From Nocardiopsis sp. N85 (lineage in GTDB: Bacteria; Actinomycetota; Actinomycetes; Streptosporangiales; Streptosporangiaceae): 64,000 bases of DNA. Every line of letters begins with the position of its first letter. The first letter of the stretch is position 1. Positions 1 to 9,139 of this stretch are shown one piece after another. The notes under the pieces were generated by a model. The model was not told the origin of the DNA and did no database searches. It was given only the letters and a program-made list of their open reading frames with translations. Location: NCBI RefSeq assembly GCF_028882275.1, contig NZ_JARBUT010000004.1, positions 186,001-250,000 of the forward strand, written 5' to 3'. Position numbers and translations under genes: made by a program.

Positions 1-2706
1 CTCGACGAGGTTGCCGTCGGCGTCGTAGCCGAAGGCGGTGTTCTTCCCCCGCCGGTCGGTGACCCTCACCAGTTGCCCGGCGTCGTCGTAGTGGCGGGTT
101 TCGACCCGGTTGTTGCCGTCCACCACCGTGCGCACCAGACCGCCTTGGTCGTAGGTGACCTTGCGGACGATGCCGCGGGCGTCGGTGGTCTGCACGACAT
201 GCCCGTCGGCGTCGTAGGCGTAGGCGGTGGTGTGGCCCAGCGGGTCGGTGAGGGTGGTCTGCTGGCCGGCCTCGTCGTAGCCGTAGGTCCAGGTGAAATC
301 GGCCGGGTCCACCCCGTCGGCGTTGCCGCGCGGCGACACCACGGTCAGCAGCCGGTCGGCCTCGTCATAGGTGAAGGAGGTCGTGCCGCCGTCGGGTGCG
401 GTGACGGTGGCCGGGTTGCCCGCCGCATCGTAGGTGTAGGAAGTCACGAGGTCGCCGGGGGCGGTCACCTCCGCCAGACGCCCGGGAACGTCGTAGGAAT
501 AGGTGGTGGTGCGGCCCGCGGCATCGGTGACAGTGATCGGGCTGCTGTAGGCGTCGTAGGTGTACCCCTCGGTCCCACCATCACCGGGCAGGGTCATGGA
601 AGTGACTCGGTCGGCGTCGTCATAGGTGAACCGGGTCGTGTACCGATCCGGATCCGTCGCGTCCTGGCCGCGCGGGTCCATGACGGCTACGACCCGCCCA
701 GCGGCGTCGTATTCACGTTCCTCGCGTGCACCCGACGGACTGATCACCGCGGTCGGGTTGCCATCGGCGTCGTACTCGAACCCGGTGGTGTTACCACGCG
801 GTGTGGTGACCGACTCCAGCAGACCGTCGGAGGTGTAGGCGTAGGAGGTGCGGTTGCCCAGGTCGTCCTCGGTCGCCGCCAACCGCCCCTGGGCGGTGTA
901 CTCATACGACACCGCACGGGAAGCACCGTCGCTGACGCTCGCGACGTTGCCATCGGCGTCGTAGGTCCAGGCCGTGCTGGACGCACCGGTCGAAGCCCTG
1001 GTCAGACGTCCAGAAGTGTAGGTGTAGGTGGTGGTGCGTCCGAGTGGGTCGCGCACGGAGGTGCGGTTCAGGTCGCCGTTGTAGGTGTAGTCGGTGATGT
1101 TGCCGAACGGGTCGATCTGCGCCAGCAGCACGTTGCCGCCGTAGACATCGGTCCAGATCCCCCCGGACGGCGTGGTGGTGTGCGTGCTGTCGAACCCGTG
1201 CTCGCTGGTGTAGGAGAACTCGGTGACGGCACCGGCCGCGTCGGTCTGCTCACTCACCCGCCCCTGCCCGTCATAGGACACCTCCAGGAGGCGGTGGTCG
1301 TCCGGGCCGGTCACCTGTTCCAGGCGCCCCTCGGCGTCGTACCCGTAGCCGGTGGTGTTGCCGTCCAGACCGCGCACACCGGTGAGCCTGCCCCCGCTGT
1401 AGGAGTATTGGATGTACCGGCCATCGGGAAGCGTCACCCGCGTCAACCGGTCACCGGTGTAGGCCAGGAGGAACTCGCGTTCGGAGGAGTCGACCACGCG
1501 GATCGGTCGCCCGTTCTCATAGTCAACGGTGAGCAGTTGTCGCCCACGGTCGGTGATCGAGGTCAAACGCCCCTGCGCGTCGTAGGCCAGGACGCGTTTG
1601 TCCGGCGTGGTCAGCGTCCACCCCTCGGATGCGCTCGCCAGAACGGAACGGGCTGCCGTCGGTGGCCGGTAGCTGCCGTTGGTGTTTCGGGTGAAGGTCA
1701 GCGTCGCCCCGGACTCCTCACGCAGTACCACCGATCCGCCCGAGTTCGAAGTCAGGGACGTTTCCCAGGGCAGACTCCACCCCGGCCCCAGGCTGCCACC
1801 GGTCGTGTTGCCCGAACTGTAGGAGCGCTTCACCTCGAACGGCTGCTGAGCGGAGGGGAAACCGGCATCGCTGACCGAGGTCGCGTAGTTGCCCGTGGCG
1901 GTGTTGATTCCGGATCCGCGGGTGTTCACCGGCTGCGTCAAGCCACCGGTTCCGATGCACTCGGGCGCGCACAAGGAAGCGGAATTCAGGTGAGGATTTG
2001 CATACAAATGAACAAACCTGTTCCCGTCTCTAAAGGTTGCCCCTGGTGTTCCGTCGTCCACTACCTTAAGGGTCGGATTTACGGTGACCATTTCCCCGAA
2101 TAGGGGACTGCATCCCAAGTTTTCTGGGATGGGTATATTTGCGCTGACCTCAGGTCTGTCTCCGAGGCTGTTCGCGTAGGGTGCGCTGATCACCTGGTCA
2201 AAATCATAGATGATCTTCCGGGAGGGAAGTCCGCAAGGCCAAACCTCCCACGTCACTTCGACATCGCGCCATCGAACCTCTCCCGGAGCCAACGGGCTGG
2301 TCGTATCGTGGTGCCCGACCTGGACTATTGTCCGAATTGTGGTTCCCGGGATCACCCGAGGGCTCGCCGACGTCGCTCCCCATGGCATTTGAAAAGAAAC
2401 CTGATGAATGATGGGCATGATGATGCCCTGTGAAATCTTGGGTTCAGGTGTTTCTATTCTAATTTCTGGGGATTCCTCTTTTGTGGGATCTAAAACCGAG
2501 TATCCCTCACCTTCTGGGATTCCGCCGAGCTGTTGTTGTCGCTCCTCCAGCGGTATGGGGTTCTGCTGGGCTGCGGGAAGGGGGCCGCTGTCGGACGCCT
2601 GCTGCGAATCAATACTCCCTGAGTCTTGAGGAGTTATTCCGCCGACCAGGACGGTCATGGTCAGGACAACAGTGATGATCTGGGCAGGGCGAAAGAAGCG
2701 CTTCAT
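1..2706 (-). CDS. Secreted RHS/YD-repeat protein (3' end outside window)
   Basis: The reading frame is open from an ATG at 2706 to the left edge, giving at least 902 residues without the C-terminus. It starts with a signal-peptide-like stretch (MKRFFRPAQIITVVLTMTVL), followed by a Gln/Pro-rich segment, a region of about 250 residues without repeats, and then dozens of YD repeats such as YDADGNVASV and YDAAGRVVAV. RHS/YD proteins form a beta shell that usually encloses a C-terminal toxin; that end would lie to the left of base 1, so toxin and immunity gene cannot be judged. The long plus-strand frame over the same bases is an antisense shadow. Confident as a YD-repeat protein; function as a toxin is inference. 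Confidence 0.9.
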   Translation of the reverse strand, partial: MKRFFRPAQIITVVLTMTVLVGGITPQDSGSIDSQQASDSGPLPAAQQNPIPLEERQQQLGGIPEGEGYSVLDPTKEESPEIRIETPEPKISQGIIMPIIHQVSFQMPWGATSASPRVIPGTTIRTIVQVGHHDTTSPLAPGEVRWRDVEVTWEVWPCGLPSRKIIYDFDQVISAPYANSLGDRPEVSANIPIPENLGCSPLFGEMVTVNPTLKVVDDGTPGATFRDGNRFVHLYANPHLNSASLCAPECIGTGGLTQPVNTRGSGINTATGNYATSVSDAGFPSAQQPFEVKRSYSSGNTTGGSLGPGWSLPWETSLTSNSGGSVVLREESGATLTFTRNTNGSYRPPTAARSVLASASEGWTLTTPDKRVLAYDAQGRLTSITDRGRQLLTVDYENGRPIRVVDSSEREFLLAYTGDRLTRVTLPDGRYIQYSYSGGRLTGVRGLDGNTTGYGYDAEGRLEQVTGPDDHRLLEVSYDGQGRVSEQTDAAGAVTEFSYTSEHGFDSTHTTTPSGGIWTDVYGGNVLLAQIDPFGNITDYTYNGDLNRTSVRDPLGRTTTYTYTSGRLTRASTGASSTAWTYDADGNVASVSDGASRAVSYEYTAQGRLAATEDDLGNRTSYAYTSDGLLESVTTPRGNTTGFEYDADGNPTAVISPSGAREEREYDAAGRVVAVMDPRGQDATDPDRYTTRFTYDDADRVTSMTLPGDGGTEGYTYDAYSSPITVTDAAGRTTTYSYDVPGRLAEVTAPGDLVTSYTYDAAGNPATVTAPDGGTTSFTYDEADRLLTVVSPRGNADGVDPADFTWTYGYDEAGQQTTLTDPLGHTTAYAYDADGHVVQTTDARGIVRKVTYDQGGLVRTVVDGNNRVETRHYDDAGQLVRVTDRRGKNTAFGYDADGNLVE

Positions 2707-3082
2707 TGAATATCCTGGGGATGTCACCTTCCCGAACCGGGGCGCGAAAGGGGAGGTGGTTGGCGATGGTTAATCAGGGGCTGGGGTTTACTCCATCGGG
2801 CCCGAGCAAACTACCATCCGCCAACAAGCGCGGTCATGTGAGCTGCAGCACGGGATCATCTCGCTGATGCTCTCTTTCATAGTTATCTCCGATAACCAGC
2901 ATCAATACCTGGGCGTGAAGCTGAAACTTTCTCACCTGTCCACATACGGACAGAGCGCACCGGTCTGGTTGCCGGACTGGCAATATCACAGACATCCACT
3001 GTTTCGTTCTATGTCATCTTCCCTTGCTCTGTCTCCCATCGCTCGCCTTTTCCGGTCTCTTGGGTGTGAGATTGGGCTGGTG
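2707..3082. other. Intergenic region, no gene recognised
   Basis: This stretch separates the divergent RHS gene and the damaged integrase, so it should hold promoters for both. Short open frames here show no domain or convincing ribosome-binding site. I see no tRNA or clear hairpin. Confidence 0.4.
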
Positions 3083-4466
3083 ATGTCCGGGTCTGGTTCG
3101 GTGTTCAAGCGGTGCGGGTGCAGGATGGGCGGTACCTCGAAGTGGGTCGGGAGCGGGTGTCCGCGGTTGCACTCGCGCGGGCATGGAAGCTGGTACTTCT
3201 CGCTCGAGGCGGACCAGGGCCTGGGCGGCCGGTGTCGGGTGCGTCGGGGCGGGTTCGCCTCGCGTGAGGCCGCGCGTGCGGCGTTGAGGAGAACCCGCGG
3301 GGATGAGTCGGGAGCCGCGGGGGGCGGTGTGGACGGTGGGCGGGTGGCTCCAGCAGTGGTTGGACGGTCGGACCCGGTTGCGGGCACGCACCCGGGTCGG
3401 TTACCAGGAGCACATCGACCGCTACCTCAACCCGTATCTGGGCGGGGTGCCGCTGGAGGAGCTGACCCCCGCCCTGGCGCGGCAGGCTTTCGAGCGGATC
3501 TCCCGCCACACCACACCCCGTGGCAAACTCTTGTCCGCGGCGACGGTACAACGGGTGCGGGCCACGCTGCGGGCGGCGTTGAACACCGCGGTCCGAGAAC
3601 GGCTGCTGGCCTCCAACCCGGCCAAGGGCCTGCGGTTGGACAACGGTGAGAGTGCCCGTCCGGTGGTGTGGACCGACCAGGCCGTGGCCCGGTGGGAGCA
3701 GGGCGTGGAGCGGCCGGCGGTGGCGGTGTGGACGGTGGAGCAGACCCGCCAGTTCCTGGACTTCGTCTCCGACCACGCGTTGTACGCGCTGTTCCACCTG
3801 GTGGTGATGACCGGGCTACGCCGGGGCGAGGTGGTGGGGTTGCGCTGGGAGGATATCGACCTGGCCCACGGCACGGTGGGGGTGGCCCGCCAGCTCCAGA
3901 CCCACCCGGGAGAGGGGATGGTGGAGTCGGAGCCCAAGAGCGCTGCGAGCCGCCGCACGTTGATGTTGGACCACACCACGCTGGGGGTACTGCGCCGCCA
4001 CCGGCACCGCCAGCAGACCGAGGCCGCCGAACACGGCCCGCAGTGGAACCCTCGCGGGTACGTGTTCACCGCGGTGCGGGGCGGCCCGATGGCCCCGGAA
4101 CGGTTGTCGCGCCTGTTCCGCGAGCTGAACACCGCGAGCGGGTTGCCGCCGGTGCGGTTCCACGATCTGCGGCACGGGGCTGCGACGTTGGCGTTGGCGG
4201 CGGGGGTGGAGCTGAAAGTGGTGCAGGCGATGCTGGGGCACGCGAGCATCGTGCTCACGGCGGACACCTATGCCAGTGTGCTGCCGGAGGTGGCCCGCGA
4301 GGCGGCCGAGCGAACAGCGTGGTTGGTGCTTCAGGATGCCGGAAAAGTGCGTCGTCAGGTGCGGGGGAGGGGTGGTCGGCGGGGTCTGGTGCTGGTCCCA
4401 CCTCGGTCCCACCCTGGACCCACCGGCAGGACAGCACGCCCCGGCCCCAGTCCAGCGAGGCTGTGA
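3083..4466 (+). pseudogene. int: Frameshifted AICE-type tyrosine integrase
   Basis: The N-terminal part (from ATG 3083, frame 2) reads GSVFKRCGC and an arm-binding-like region ending near ALRRTRGDESG. The catalytic part (VWTVGGWLQQWLDG onward) is in frame 3. The switch falls near a run of six G at 3319-3324, as if one base had been gained. The catalytic domain is otherwise complete: GLRRGEVVGL, HDLRHGAATL, LGHASIVLTADTY with the terminal Tyr. It resembles the intact integrase at 16600-18075 but lacks about 60 residues between the arm and core domains. The last codons lie 15 bp from a tRNA-derived site, as expected for an integrase next to its attachment site. An ATG at 3303 could still yield a 387-residue protein without the arm domain. 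A sequencing error in the G run cannot be excluded. Confidence 0.75.
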
Positions 4467-4480
4467 ACTGGGGTTTTAGG

Positions 4481-4523
4481 GCGTACCCGGCAGGATTCGA
4501 ACCTGCGGCCATCGGATTAGAAG
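4481..4523 (-). repeat. att: Attachment-site fragment: 3' half of tRNA-Arg
   Basis: Read on the minus strand, this is the anticodon loop to 3' end of a tRNA-Arg(UCU): loop CTTCTAA, T-arm GCAGGTTCGAATCCTGC, acceptor strand CGGGTAC. The 5' half of a tRNA is absent. A copy with one mismatch lies at 25112-25154, and both are followed some 80-100 bp later by another shared block (around 4606-4665 and 25260-25320, starting GTCCAAAACTGCGGAGCACG). Such 3'-tRNA direct repeats mark ends of tRNA-integrated elements. Confidence 0.75.
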
Positions 4524-4837
4524 GGTATCACTTCGTGCCGTTGCGTCCCACACCATCCGAATCCGGATGCCGTCCTGTGCCACGTGGTGCCATGTGGTGT
4601 CGCCCCGGTCCAAAACTGCGGAGCACGAACGGAGCACGTACAGGCTGACGGCGACATCCGATGACACCTCGTGAGGACCTCGGCCGGCTTTCGGCTTTCT
4701 CGGGTCACCCCATCCGAGCCGGGCACGTGTCCTCTATCGGCCATCGCGTTTGATCAGGTCATCTTCGCATTTAGCCTGATGTCTTCCGCAGTGACAGTGG
4801 TAGGTGCTTGAATTGCTTGTGGCAGGAGGGAGCCGTT

Positions 4838-5419
4838 GTGGCGAACTATTACACGATGCGGGAGTTGCGGGCGAGAGCAGGTGGGCTGACCGCGGAGGGT
4901 GCGCGTGAGCGGCTGCGCGAGTCGGCGAAGTCTGCGGTGGGACCGTTTGACGTGTTTCTCAGCCACAGCTTCCAGGATGCGCAGGTGATTCTTGGGCTGC
5001 GTGGCCTGCTCAGCGATCAGGGATTGCGTGTTTACGTCGACTGGGTCGATGACCCGGAGTTGGACCGGTCCCGCGTCTCCTCGGCCACTGCAGCCAGGCT
5101 TCGTCAGCGAATGCAGCAGTCAAGGTCGCTTATCTACGCCACTTCGCGTGCTGCCCGGAAATCTCGGTGGATGCCATGGGAGTTGGGCTACTTTGACGGT
5201 ATTCGAGATGGTTCGCGTGTTTCAATCCTCCCGGTCGATGGCGATGGCTTGAGCGCGTTCGATGGTGAGGAGTACCTGGGTTTGTACAGGGTCATCGAGA
5301 AGGTGAATGCGGACGATCAGATCCGACCTTATGTGCTTAGCCACTCTCGGCGACAGGGTGAATCATTGGCCTCGTTTGTGAACGGTCAAGGGCGGCTCGA
5401 GGACTTGGTGAAGCTATGA
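4838..5419 (+). CDS. TIR-domain protein, likely defence sensor/NADase
   Basis: The GTG at 4838 is chosen because AGGAGGGAG sits just upstream. The 193-residue product has a short helical N-terminus and a TIR domain from about residue 37 (FDVFLSHSFQDAQ) to 150, with GLRVYVDW and the alphaC-like WMPWELGYFDG, whose Glu115 is in the position of the NADase catalytic glutamate. TIR proteins of this type make or degrade NAD-derived signals during infection. The next gene overlaps by 4 bp (ATGA) and encodes a membrane protein, so the two probably act together, the TIR protein as sensor and the membrane protein as effector. The pair sits at the edge of a defence-rich island. TIR assignment is firm; the signalling role is inference. 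Confidence 0.85.
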   Translation: MANYYTMRELRARAGGLTAEGARERLRESAKSAVGPFDVFLSHSFQDAQVILGLRGLLSDQGLRVYVDWVDDPELDRSRVSSATAARLRQRMQQSRSLIYATSRAARKSRWMPWELGYFDGIRDGSRVSILPVDGDGLSAFDGEEYLGLYRVIEKVNADDQIRPYVLSHSRRQGESLASFVNGQGRLEDLVKL

Positions 5420-5928
5420 GTGCGGCGCAAGGCGGCGAGAGCCGTGAGGTGGACCGTTCTGATCACCACAAACACATGGACTTCGTTCAAGCAGTGATCA
5501 ACCGTCTGGCGAACAACTCCTTCGTGATGAAGGGGTGGGCTCTAACGGTATCCTCTGCATTACTGGGATTCGCGGTATCTAGAGGCGAGCCGCTGCTGGC
5601 GTTGGTGGCGGTCTTGCCAGCGTTGTCGTTCTGGGTGCTAGACACCTACTTTCTTCGGCAGGAGCGTGCGTTCCGCAAGATGTTCGATGACGTCGCGGCG
5701 AAGAGAGTGGCGGACTTTGAGATCAAACCAGCCGAGTACGCGGCTCGTCAGTCATGGAAAGTAGGGCTATCGATCAGTCTGCTGTTGTTCTACGGTGTGA
5801 TCATCCTAGTGAGTGTCATGGTGTGGTTAACGCTGGCACTTACTGCGGAACCGAACAGTGATGAAGGCGCACCAAAAACCCAGGATCGTGCTTATGTCGA
5901 AGAACCCGTGGTGAATTCTGGCCGTTGA
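5416..5928 (+). CDS. Two/three-helix membrane protein, TIR partner
   Basis: This 170-residue protein overlaps the TIR gene by ATGA. It has hydrophobic segments at about residues 40-77 (a hairpin-like pair) and 118-140 (ISLLLFYGVIILVSVMVWL), with a charged cytoplasmic-type loop between them and a polar tail. The arrangement resembles SLATT-like membrane effectors of nucleotide-signalling defence systems, but I see no family motif that proves it. Translational coupling to a TIR protein suggests a membrane-disrupting effector switched on by a TIR product. It could also be a simple anchor for the TIR protein. Confidence 0.7.
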   Translation: MSAAQGGESREVDRSDHHKHMDFVQAVINRLANNSFVMKGWALTVSSALLGFAVSRGEPLLALVAVLPALSFWVLDTYFLRQERAFRKMFDDVAAKRVADFEIKPAEYAARQSWKVGLSISLLLFYGVIILVSVMVWLTLALTAEPNSDEGAPKTQDRAYVEEPVVNSGR

Positions 5929-5970
5929 TCGATCACCTGTCCTGCGCTGAGTGTCTCTGCAGAACGCCTT

Positions 5971-6420
5971 TCAGCTGTCTTCGGTCCCGGGGAACGCTGA
6001 GCGCAATTCACCGGCGATCACGTCGAGGGCTCCAGGTGACCAATTGGCATCGGGCGGCCAGAGGTGGGGCATACGGTCGCCGTGACGTCGGGGCACGACA
6101 TGGACGTGCAGGTGGAACACTGACTGCCCTGCGGCGGCGCCGTTGGACTGGATGATGTTGAGCTCACGGGTGCCGGTGGCAGCTGAGACCGCTGCTACGA
6201 CCTGCCGAGTTGCGTTCGTGAGCGCTTGCCCCAATCGGACGTCGACGTCCCAGATGTCACGCGCGTGCTGACGAGGTATGAGCAAAGTATGACCAAGCAC
6301 AGCAGGAACGTCGGGCAGGAACGCCACAACGTCTTCAGTGCGCAGCACTTCCCGGGCCGGAGCGCGCTGTTGCGCGATCGCGCAGAAAGGACAGCCCTGG
6401 TCTTGTGCTGAGATCGTCAT
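5971..6420 (-). CDS. HIT-family nucleotide hydrolase
   Basis: The 149-residue protein has the HIT signature HLHVHVVP near residue 100-110, an N-terminal CPFCAIA zinc-type motif and LLIPRQHARDIWD, typical of Hint/Ap4A-hydrolase-like proteins. These cleave nucleotidyl phosphoramidates or dinucleoside polyphosphates. Its ATG overlaps the stop of the preceding TIR-like gene (ATGA at 6417-6420), so it is translated with it. That linkage suggests processing of a nucleotide signal or its by-product in a defence response; this role is inference. Confidence 0.85.
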   Translation of the reverse strand: MTISAQDQGCPFCAIAQQRAPAREVLRTEDVVAFLPDVPAVLGHTLLIPRQHARDIWDVDVRLGQALTNATRQVVAAVSAATGTRELNIIQSNGAAAGQSVFHLHVHVVPRRHGDRMPHLWPPDANWSPGALDVIAGELRSAFPGTEDS

Positions 6421-6923
6421 GGTTTTTTGTACCCGTTCGAAGCCCAGGTGGAGATGTTCCGCTGGATTGCTGCGTAGATGTCTGAGCTCGTAGGTGCGAA
6501 CCGCCCGGTGTAGTCAGCCGGATCGTACACAGGAATAAAGTCGGCGTATGTCCTGGCGCTGTCAGAGAAGCCGAATGACTCGAAGGGATTGGCGCCAGGC
6601 CGGTCGGTGTCCTGTTGGGAGTCCTTCAGGCCATGGATTCGGATGCCCAGCATCGGCTTTTTGATCGACCATGCACGAGCGATCTCGTATCTCACAAACT
6701 TTCGCGACGCTGTCTGGTTGCCGATCAAGACGATCACCGATTGCTTGTACTTCATCTGCTCATCGATCCACGCCTGGACCGCAGCGTCACCCTGCCTCTT
6801 AACCTCTTCCCACTTCTGTGCGGGCAGTTCTACCTGCCGCTCCAGGGCACCCATATTCAGGATCTGCTGGACCCGCCAGTGATCGCGCTGGTAATGGAAA
6901 CTGACGAACGATGAGCGTGCCAT
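6417..6923 (-). CDS. TIR-like (DUF1863/ThsB-type) protein
   Basis: The 168-residue protein begins MARSSFVSFHYQRDHWR and contains SVIVLIGNQTASRKFVRYEI, the central strand and alphaC region of the MTH538/DUF1863 TIR-like family that includes Thoeris ThsB. Glu80 in VRYEIARAW is the candidate catalytic residue. The start has a GAGG upstream. It is the first gene of a two-gene operon with the HIT hydrolase. No ThsA-type (SIR2-SLOG) gene is near, so it is not a standard Thoeris pair. Family assignment is good; partner and trigger are unknown. Confidence 0.8.
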   Translation of the reverse strand: MARSSFVSFHYQRDHWRVQQILNMGALERQVELPAQKWEEVKRQGDAAVQAWIDEQMKYKQSVIVLIGNQTASRKFVRYEIARAWSIKKPMLGIRIHGLKDSQQDTDRPGANPFESFGFSDSARTYADFIPVYDPADYTGRFAPTSSDIYAAIQRNISTWASNGYKKP

Positions 6924-7164
6924 TGATGCCTCCTCGACCTACCGGAATACTTCCTGTCGCACAGGGCACAGCGGATCCGGGTTGCGCCTTAACTCTACTT
7001 GGAAGAACGCTCGTACGAGCGGGTGAAGACGGTGACCATCGCAGGCTCGGGTTCGGGTGGGTGTCCCACCCGGTGCGTGCGGTCCGGGCGGTGCCGGTGG
7101 CCCCGGGTCTGCTTGTTGGAGGTGGTGTTGGGGCACCGGGCGGGTGAAGGCCAGCCATGTCGGA

Positions 7165-7436
7165 GGCCAGCGGGGTCTCGAACCGTTGGTGGGCGGTGGT
7201 GCGCTCACCGATCACGTTGACCACCGGTTCGGCCTGGAGGTGGACGAGCCCGAATGCCGCAGGACACACCAGAGCCTCCATCACACCCGGCACGAAACAG
7301 TGGTGGGCATCGCCACTACCGGTGCCTTCTCCTGGGCGTCTGCTCTGTGCTCGTGGCGGGCGGCTTGTTCGCGGGCATGGCGCAGGGCCCGCACGGTCGG
7401 GGTGTAGGAGGAGATGACGCGGTCCATCACCGTGCG
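7165..7436 (-). pseudogene. Remnant of a CHAT-domain protein
   Basis: On the minus strand the frame from about 7426 reads MDRVISSYTPTVRALRHARE and then APVVAMPTT, a block highly typical of actinobacterial CHAT (caspase-like) domains. The frame then breaks; in another frame follow PGVMEALV and NVIGERTTAHQRFETPLASD, which continue the same domain. The His/Cys part is missing. This is a small decayed piece of a CHAT protein, fitting a turnover zone in a defence island. The rest of 6924-7560 shows no gene. Confidence 0.6.
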
Positions 7437-7522
7437 CCGCGCTCCCCGCGCGATCCGGGATCTACCCGAGTACGCGCTCTTGTTCTTCGGGATCGATCAC
7501 AAACCCGACATCTCGGAAACTT

Positions 7523-7566
7523 GAAAGAGCCCTGCCTTGCTAGTCGCTCCTGTTAGGGCTTTTTCT
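7523..7566 (-). terminator. Terminator after the Shedu gene
   Basis: AGCCCT and AGGGCT arms with flanking GAAA/TTTTTC enclose a loop of about 21 nt directly at the stop codon of the minus-strand gene. The plus-strand T run is also good, so it may work in both directions. Confidence 0.6.
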
Positions 7567-8755
7567 AATCGTCGGAGTATCCCAGGATCATCGGTGCTTC
7601 CCCTTCTGCAACCCGAAGGAGTGAATCGTAAGTTCGGACTTCGATCCTGTCGCGACTGGAACGCAGATTCCGAAATTCTTTGGCATCATCTGAAGCACTT
7701 TCTCTTCCTATAAGAATAAGTCCTCTCGCGTCTTCAGTGATGCCCGGAAGTCCCAGGCCGCCGTTTTCGCGAGGAGCGCGAGCGGACAAGAGATTGGGTT
7801 TAATCCACTCGCGCCAGTCTTCGATCTGATCGACAGCATGCCGAAGGGCAGGTGAAGCTCGACCATTTCCAGAATTTGTGAGCCTATGAGTTGGACTCTC
7901 CAGCTCAACGAGAATCCAGTGAAGGCCCGCTGAGTTGAGGATGGCGATAAGGAAGTCAGCCATATAGCGATTCCCGAACTGCACCTGGGGGCGGACCCAT
8001 ACCCCATGGCTCCCGCCCATTATTGCGTTTGTCAAAAGTGATGGATGCTTCTCTAATGCGACCTGCATTGGTCGTTCCTCAGTGGCGCCTACAAGCGCCT
8101 CTCGAAATGCTTCTCGATCGGCCAAAGAAGGCTGACGTGTGACCTTCCAAGGGGCAAGCAGGGCCAGGTCACTATTAGTGACGCGTTCCGGGTGGGGATT
8201 GTGAGACACCGCTTCCTCGCGTGCCTTGCGCGCTAGATCAGCGTAATCACTTTCTCCCGTTCTCACGATGCGCTCGACACAATGTGGGCGCGCACCTCTT
8301 CCATAGCCACCGCGAAAATTCAACCGACCATCGACACTGATCGAGCTGATTTCACCATATCGAACCCTCTCAGTTCTCCATCTTTCGGCGACGACCACCA
8401 CATCACCCGCTGCAGGGCGCAGGCGTTCAAGGTGGGAAACGGATCGCTTTGCCCACGCTACTTGTATCCATGCATCCAGGAGCTCTCGAGTGCCGATTTC
8501 CGCTGGGATTCGCATATCAGTCTCGGCAGCTACACGTTTGAGATATGCGTACTCCGAGTCTCCAATCAGGGGGGTTCCAGTCAAGCCAAGCGGCTTTGCA
8601 AGGTGGGTGCGGAGTAGGGCAGAAGCAACTAGTTCGGGAGTTCCCGGATCCAAGGAAATTACCAAAGCACTTGCAATATCACGCTGTTCCTGTGTCGGTT
8701 CAGCAGACCGCAGGAGGAGTCCATCCACAACCTTCCGCCAGTCAGTCTCGGCCAT
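7565..8755 (-). CDS. sduA: Shedu-type immune nuclease (DUF4263)
   Basis: The 396-residue protein carries a C-terminal PD-(D/E)XK-like domain at about 215-370: LEKHPSLL, then YMADFLI (Asp267), HWILVELESP (Glu284, Glu286), and a conserved HAVDQIEDWREWI helix. This order (enP-ll, pDf, w-lvE, Qi-dW) is that of Shedu SduA/DUF4263 proteins, single-gene anti-phage nucleases. The second acidic motif reads ELE rather than ELK; similar variants occur as far as I recall. The first 200 residues are a regulatory region without a motif I know. It is a stand-alone gene, divergent from the methyltransferase at 9140. Confidence 0.75.
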   Translation of the reverse strand: MAETDWRKVVDGLLLRSAEPTQEQRDIASALVISLDPGTPELVASALLRTHLAKPLGLTGTPLIGDSEYAYLKRVAAETDMRIPAEIGTRELLDAWIQVAWAKRSVSHLERLRPAAGDVVVVAERWRTERVRYGEISSISVDGRLNFRGGYGRGARPHCVERIVRTGESDYADLARKAREEAVSHNPHPERVTNSDLALLAPWKVTRQPSLADREAFREALVGATEERPMQVALEKHPSLLTNAIMGGSHGVWVRPQVQFGNRYMADFLIAILNSAGLHWILVELESPTHRLTNSGNGRASPALRHAVDQIEDWREWIKPNLLSARAPRENGGLGLPGITEDARGLILIGRESASDDAKEFRNLRSSRDRIEVRTYDSLLRVAEGEAPMILGYSDD

Positions 8756-9139
8756 CAGCTCGTACCACCTTTACTCAGATCTGCAAACACCTGATCTAGC
8801 TCATATTCGTCGTAGACGGGTCCTATGCCGGAACCTTTGACGCAGATTGATTGGTGCACTATCTGGCCGATCGTTGGTCACTCTCTTCCCCAACCGATCG
8901 TGGCCGAGCGCTGCCACTGACCTTATCGCTACGTTTGTTCCCTGAAAGAGGGACAGGGGCGTGGTTCACGGGCTCACACTTGTGATGGCAGGGCTGCGCC
9001 TCGATCTGTCTCGTGTCGAGGTTAGTGGAGGCTATGGCGTGTGCTGGTCTCGTCTCCCTTACCTCCCTTGAACCGAGGTACGTCGAAGCCATGGTTTCCG
9101 CCGGAACGGGCGGGGAGCGTAACGCTATAGGCTCAGCTC
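8756..9139. promoter_or_regulatory. Divergent promoter region
   Basis: About 380 bp between the divergent Shedu and methyltransferase genes. It must hold both promoters. A 77-codon minus-strand frame is present but has low-complexity content and no ribosome-binding site, so I do not call it. No controller-protein gene was seen. Confidence 0.4.

Noticed and set aside
73..2103. Long plus-strand ORF of 676 codons
   Set aside because: It is the antisense of the YD-repeat frame; its Gly/Val-rich repeats are the complement of YD repeats.
4481..4560. Complete tRNA gene
   Set aside because: Only the anticodon loop to 3' end is present; the D-arm and 5' acceptor strand are missing. The same holds at 25112.
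6417..6923. Standard Thoeris system
   Set aside because: The TIR-like gene fits ThsB, but no ThsA (SIR2/SLOG) gene is adjacent; its partner is a HIT hydrolase.
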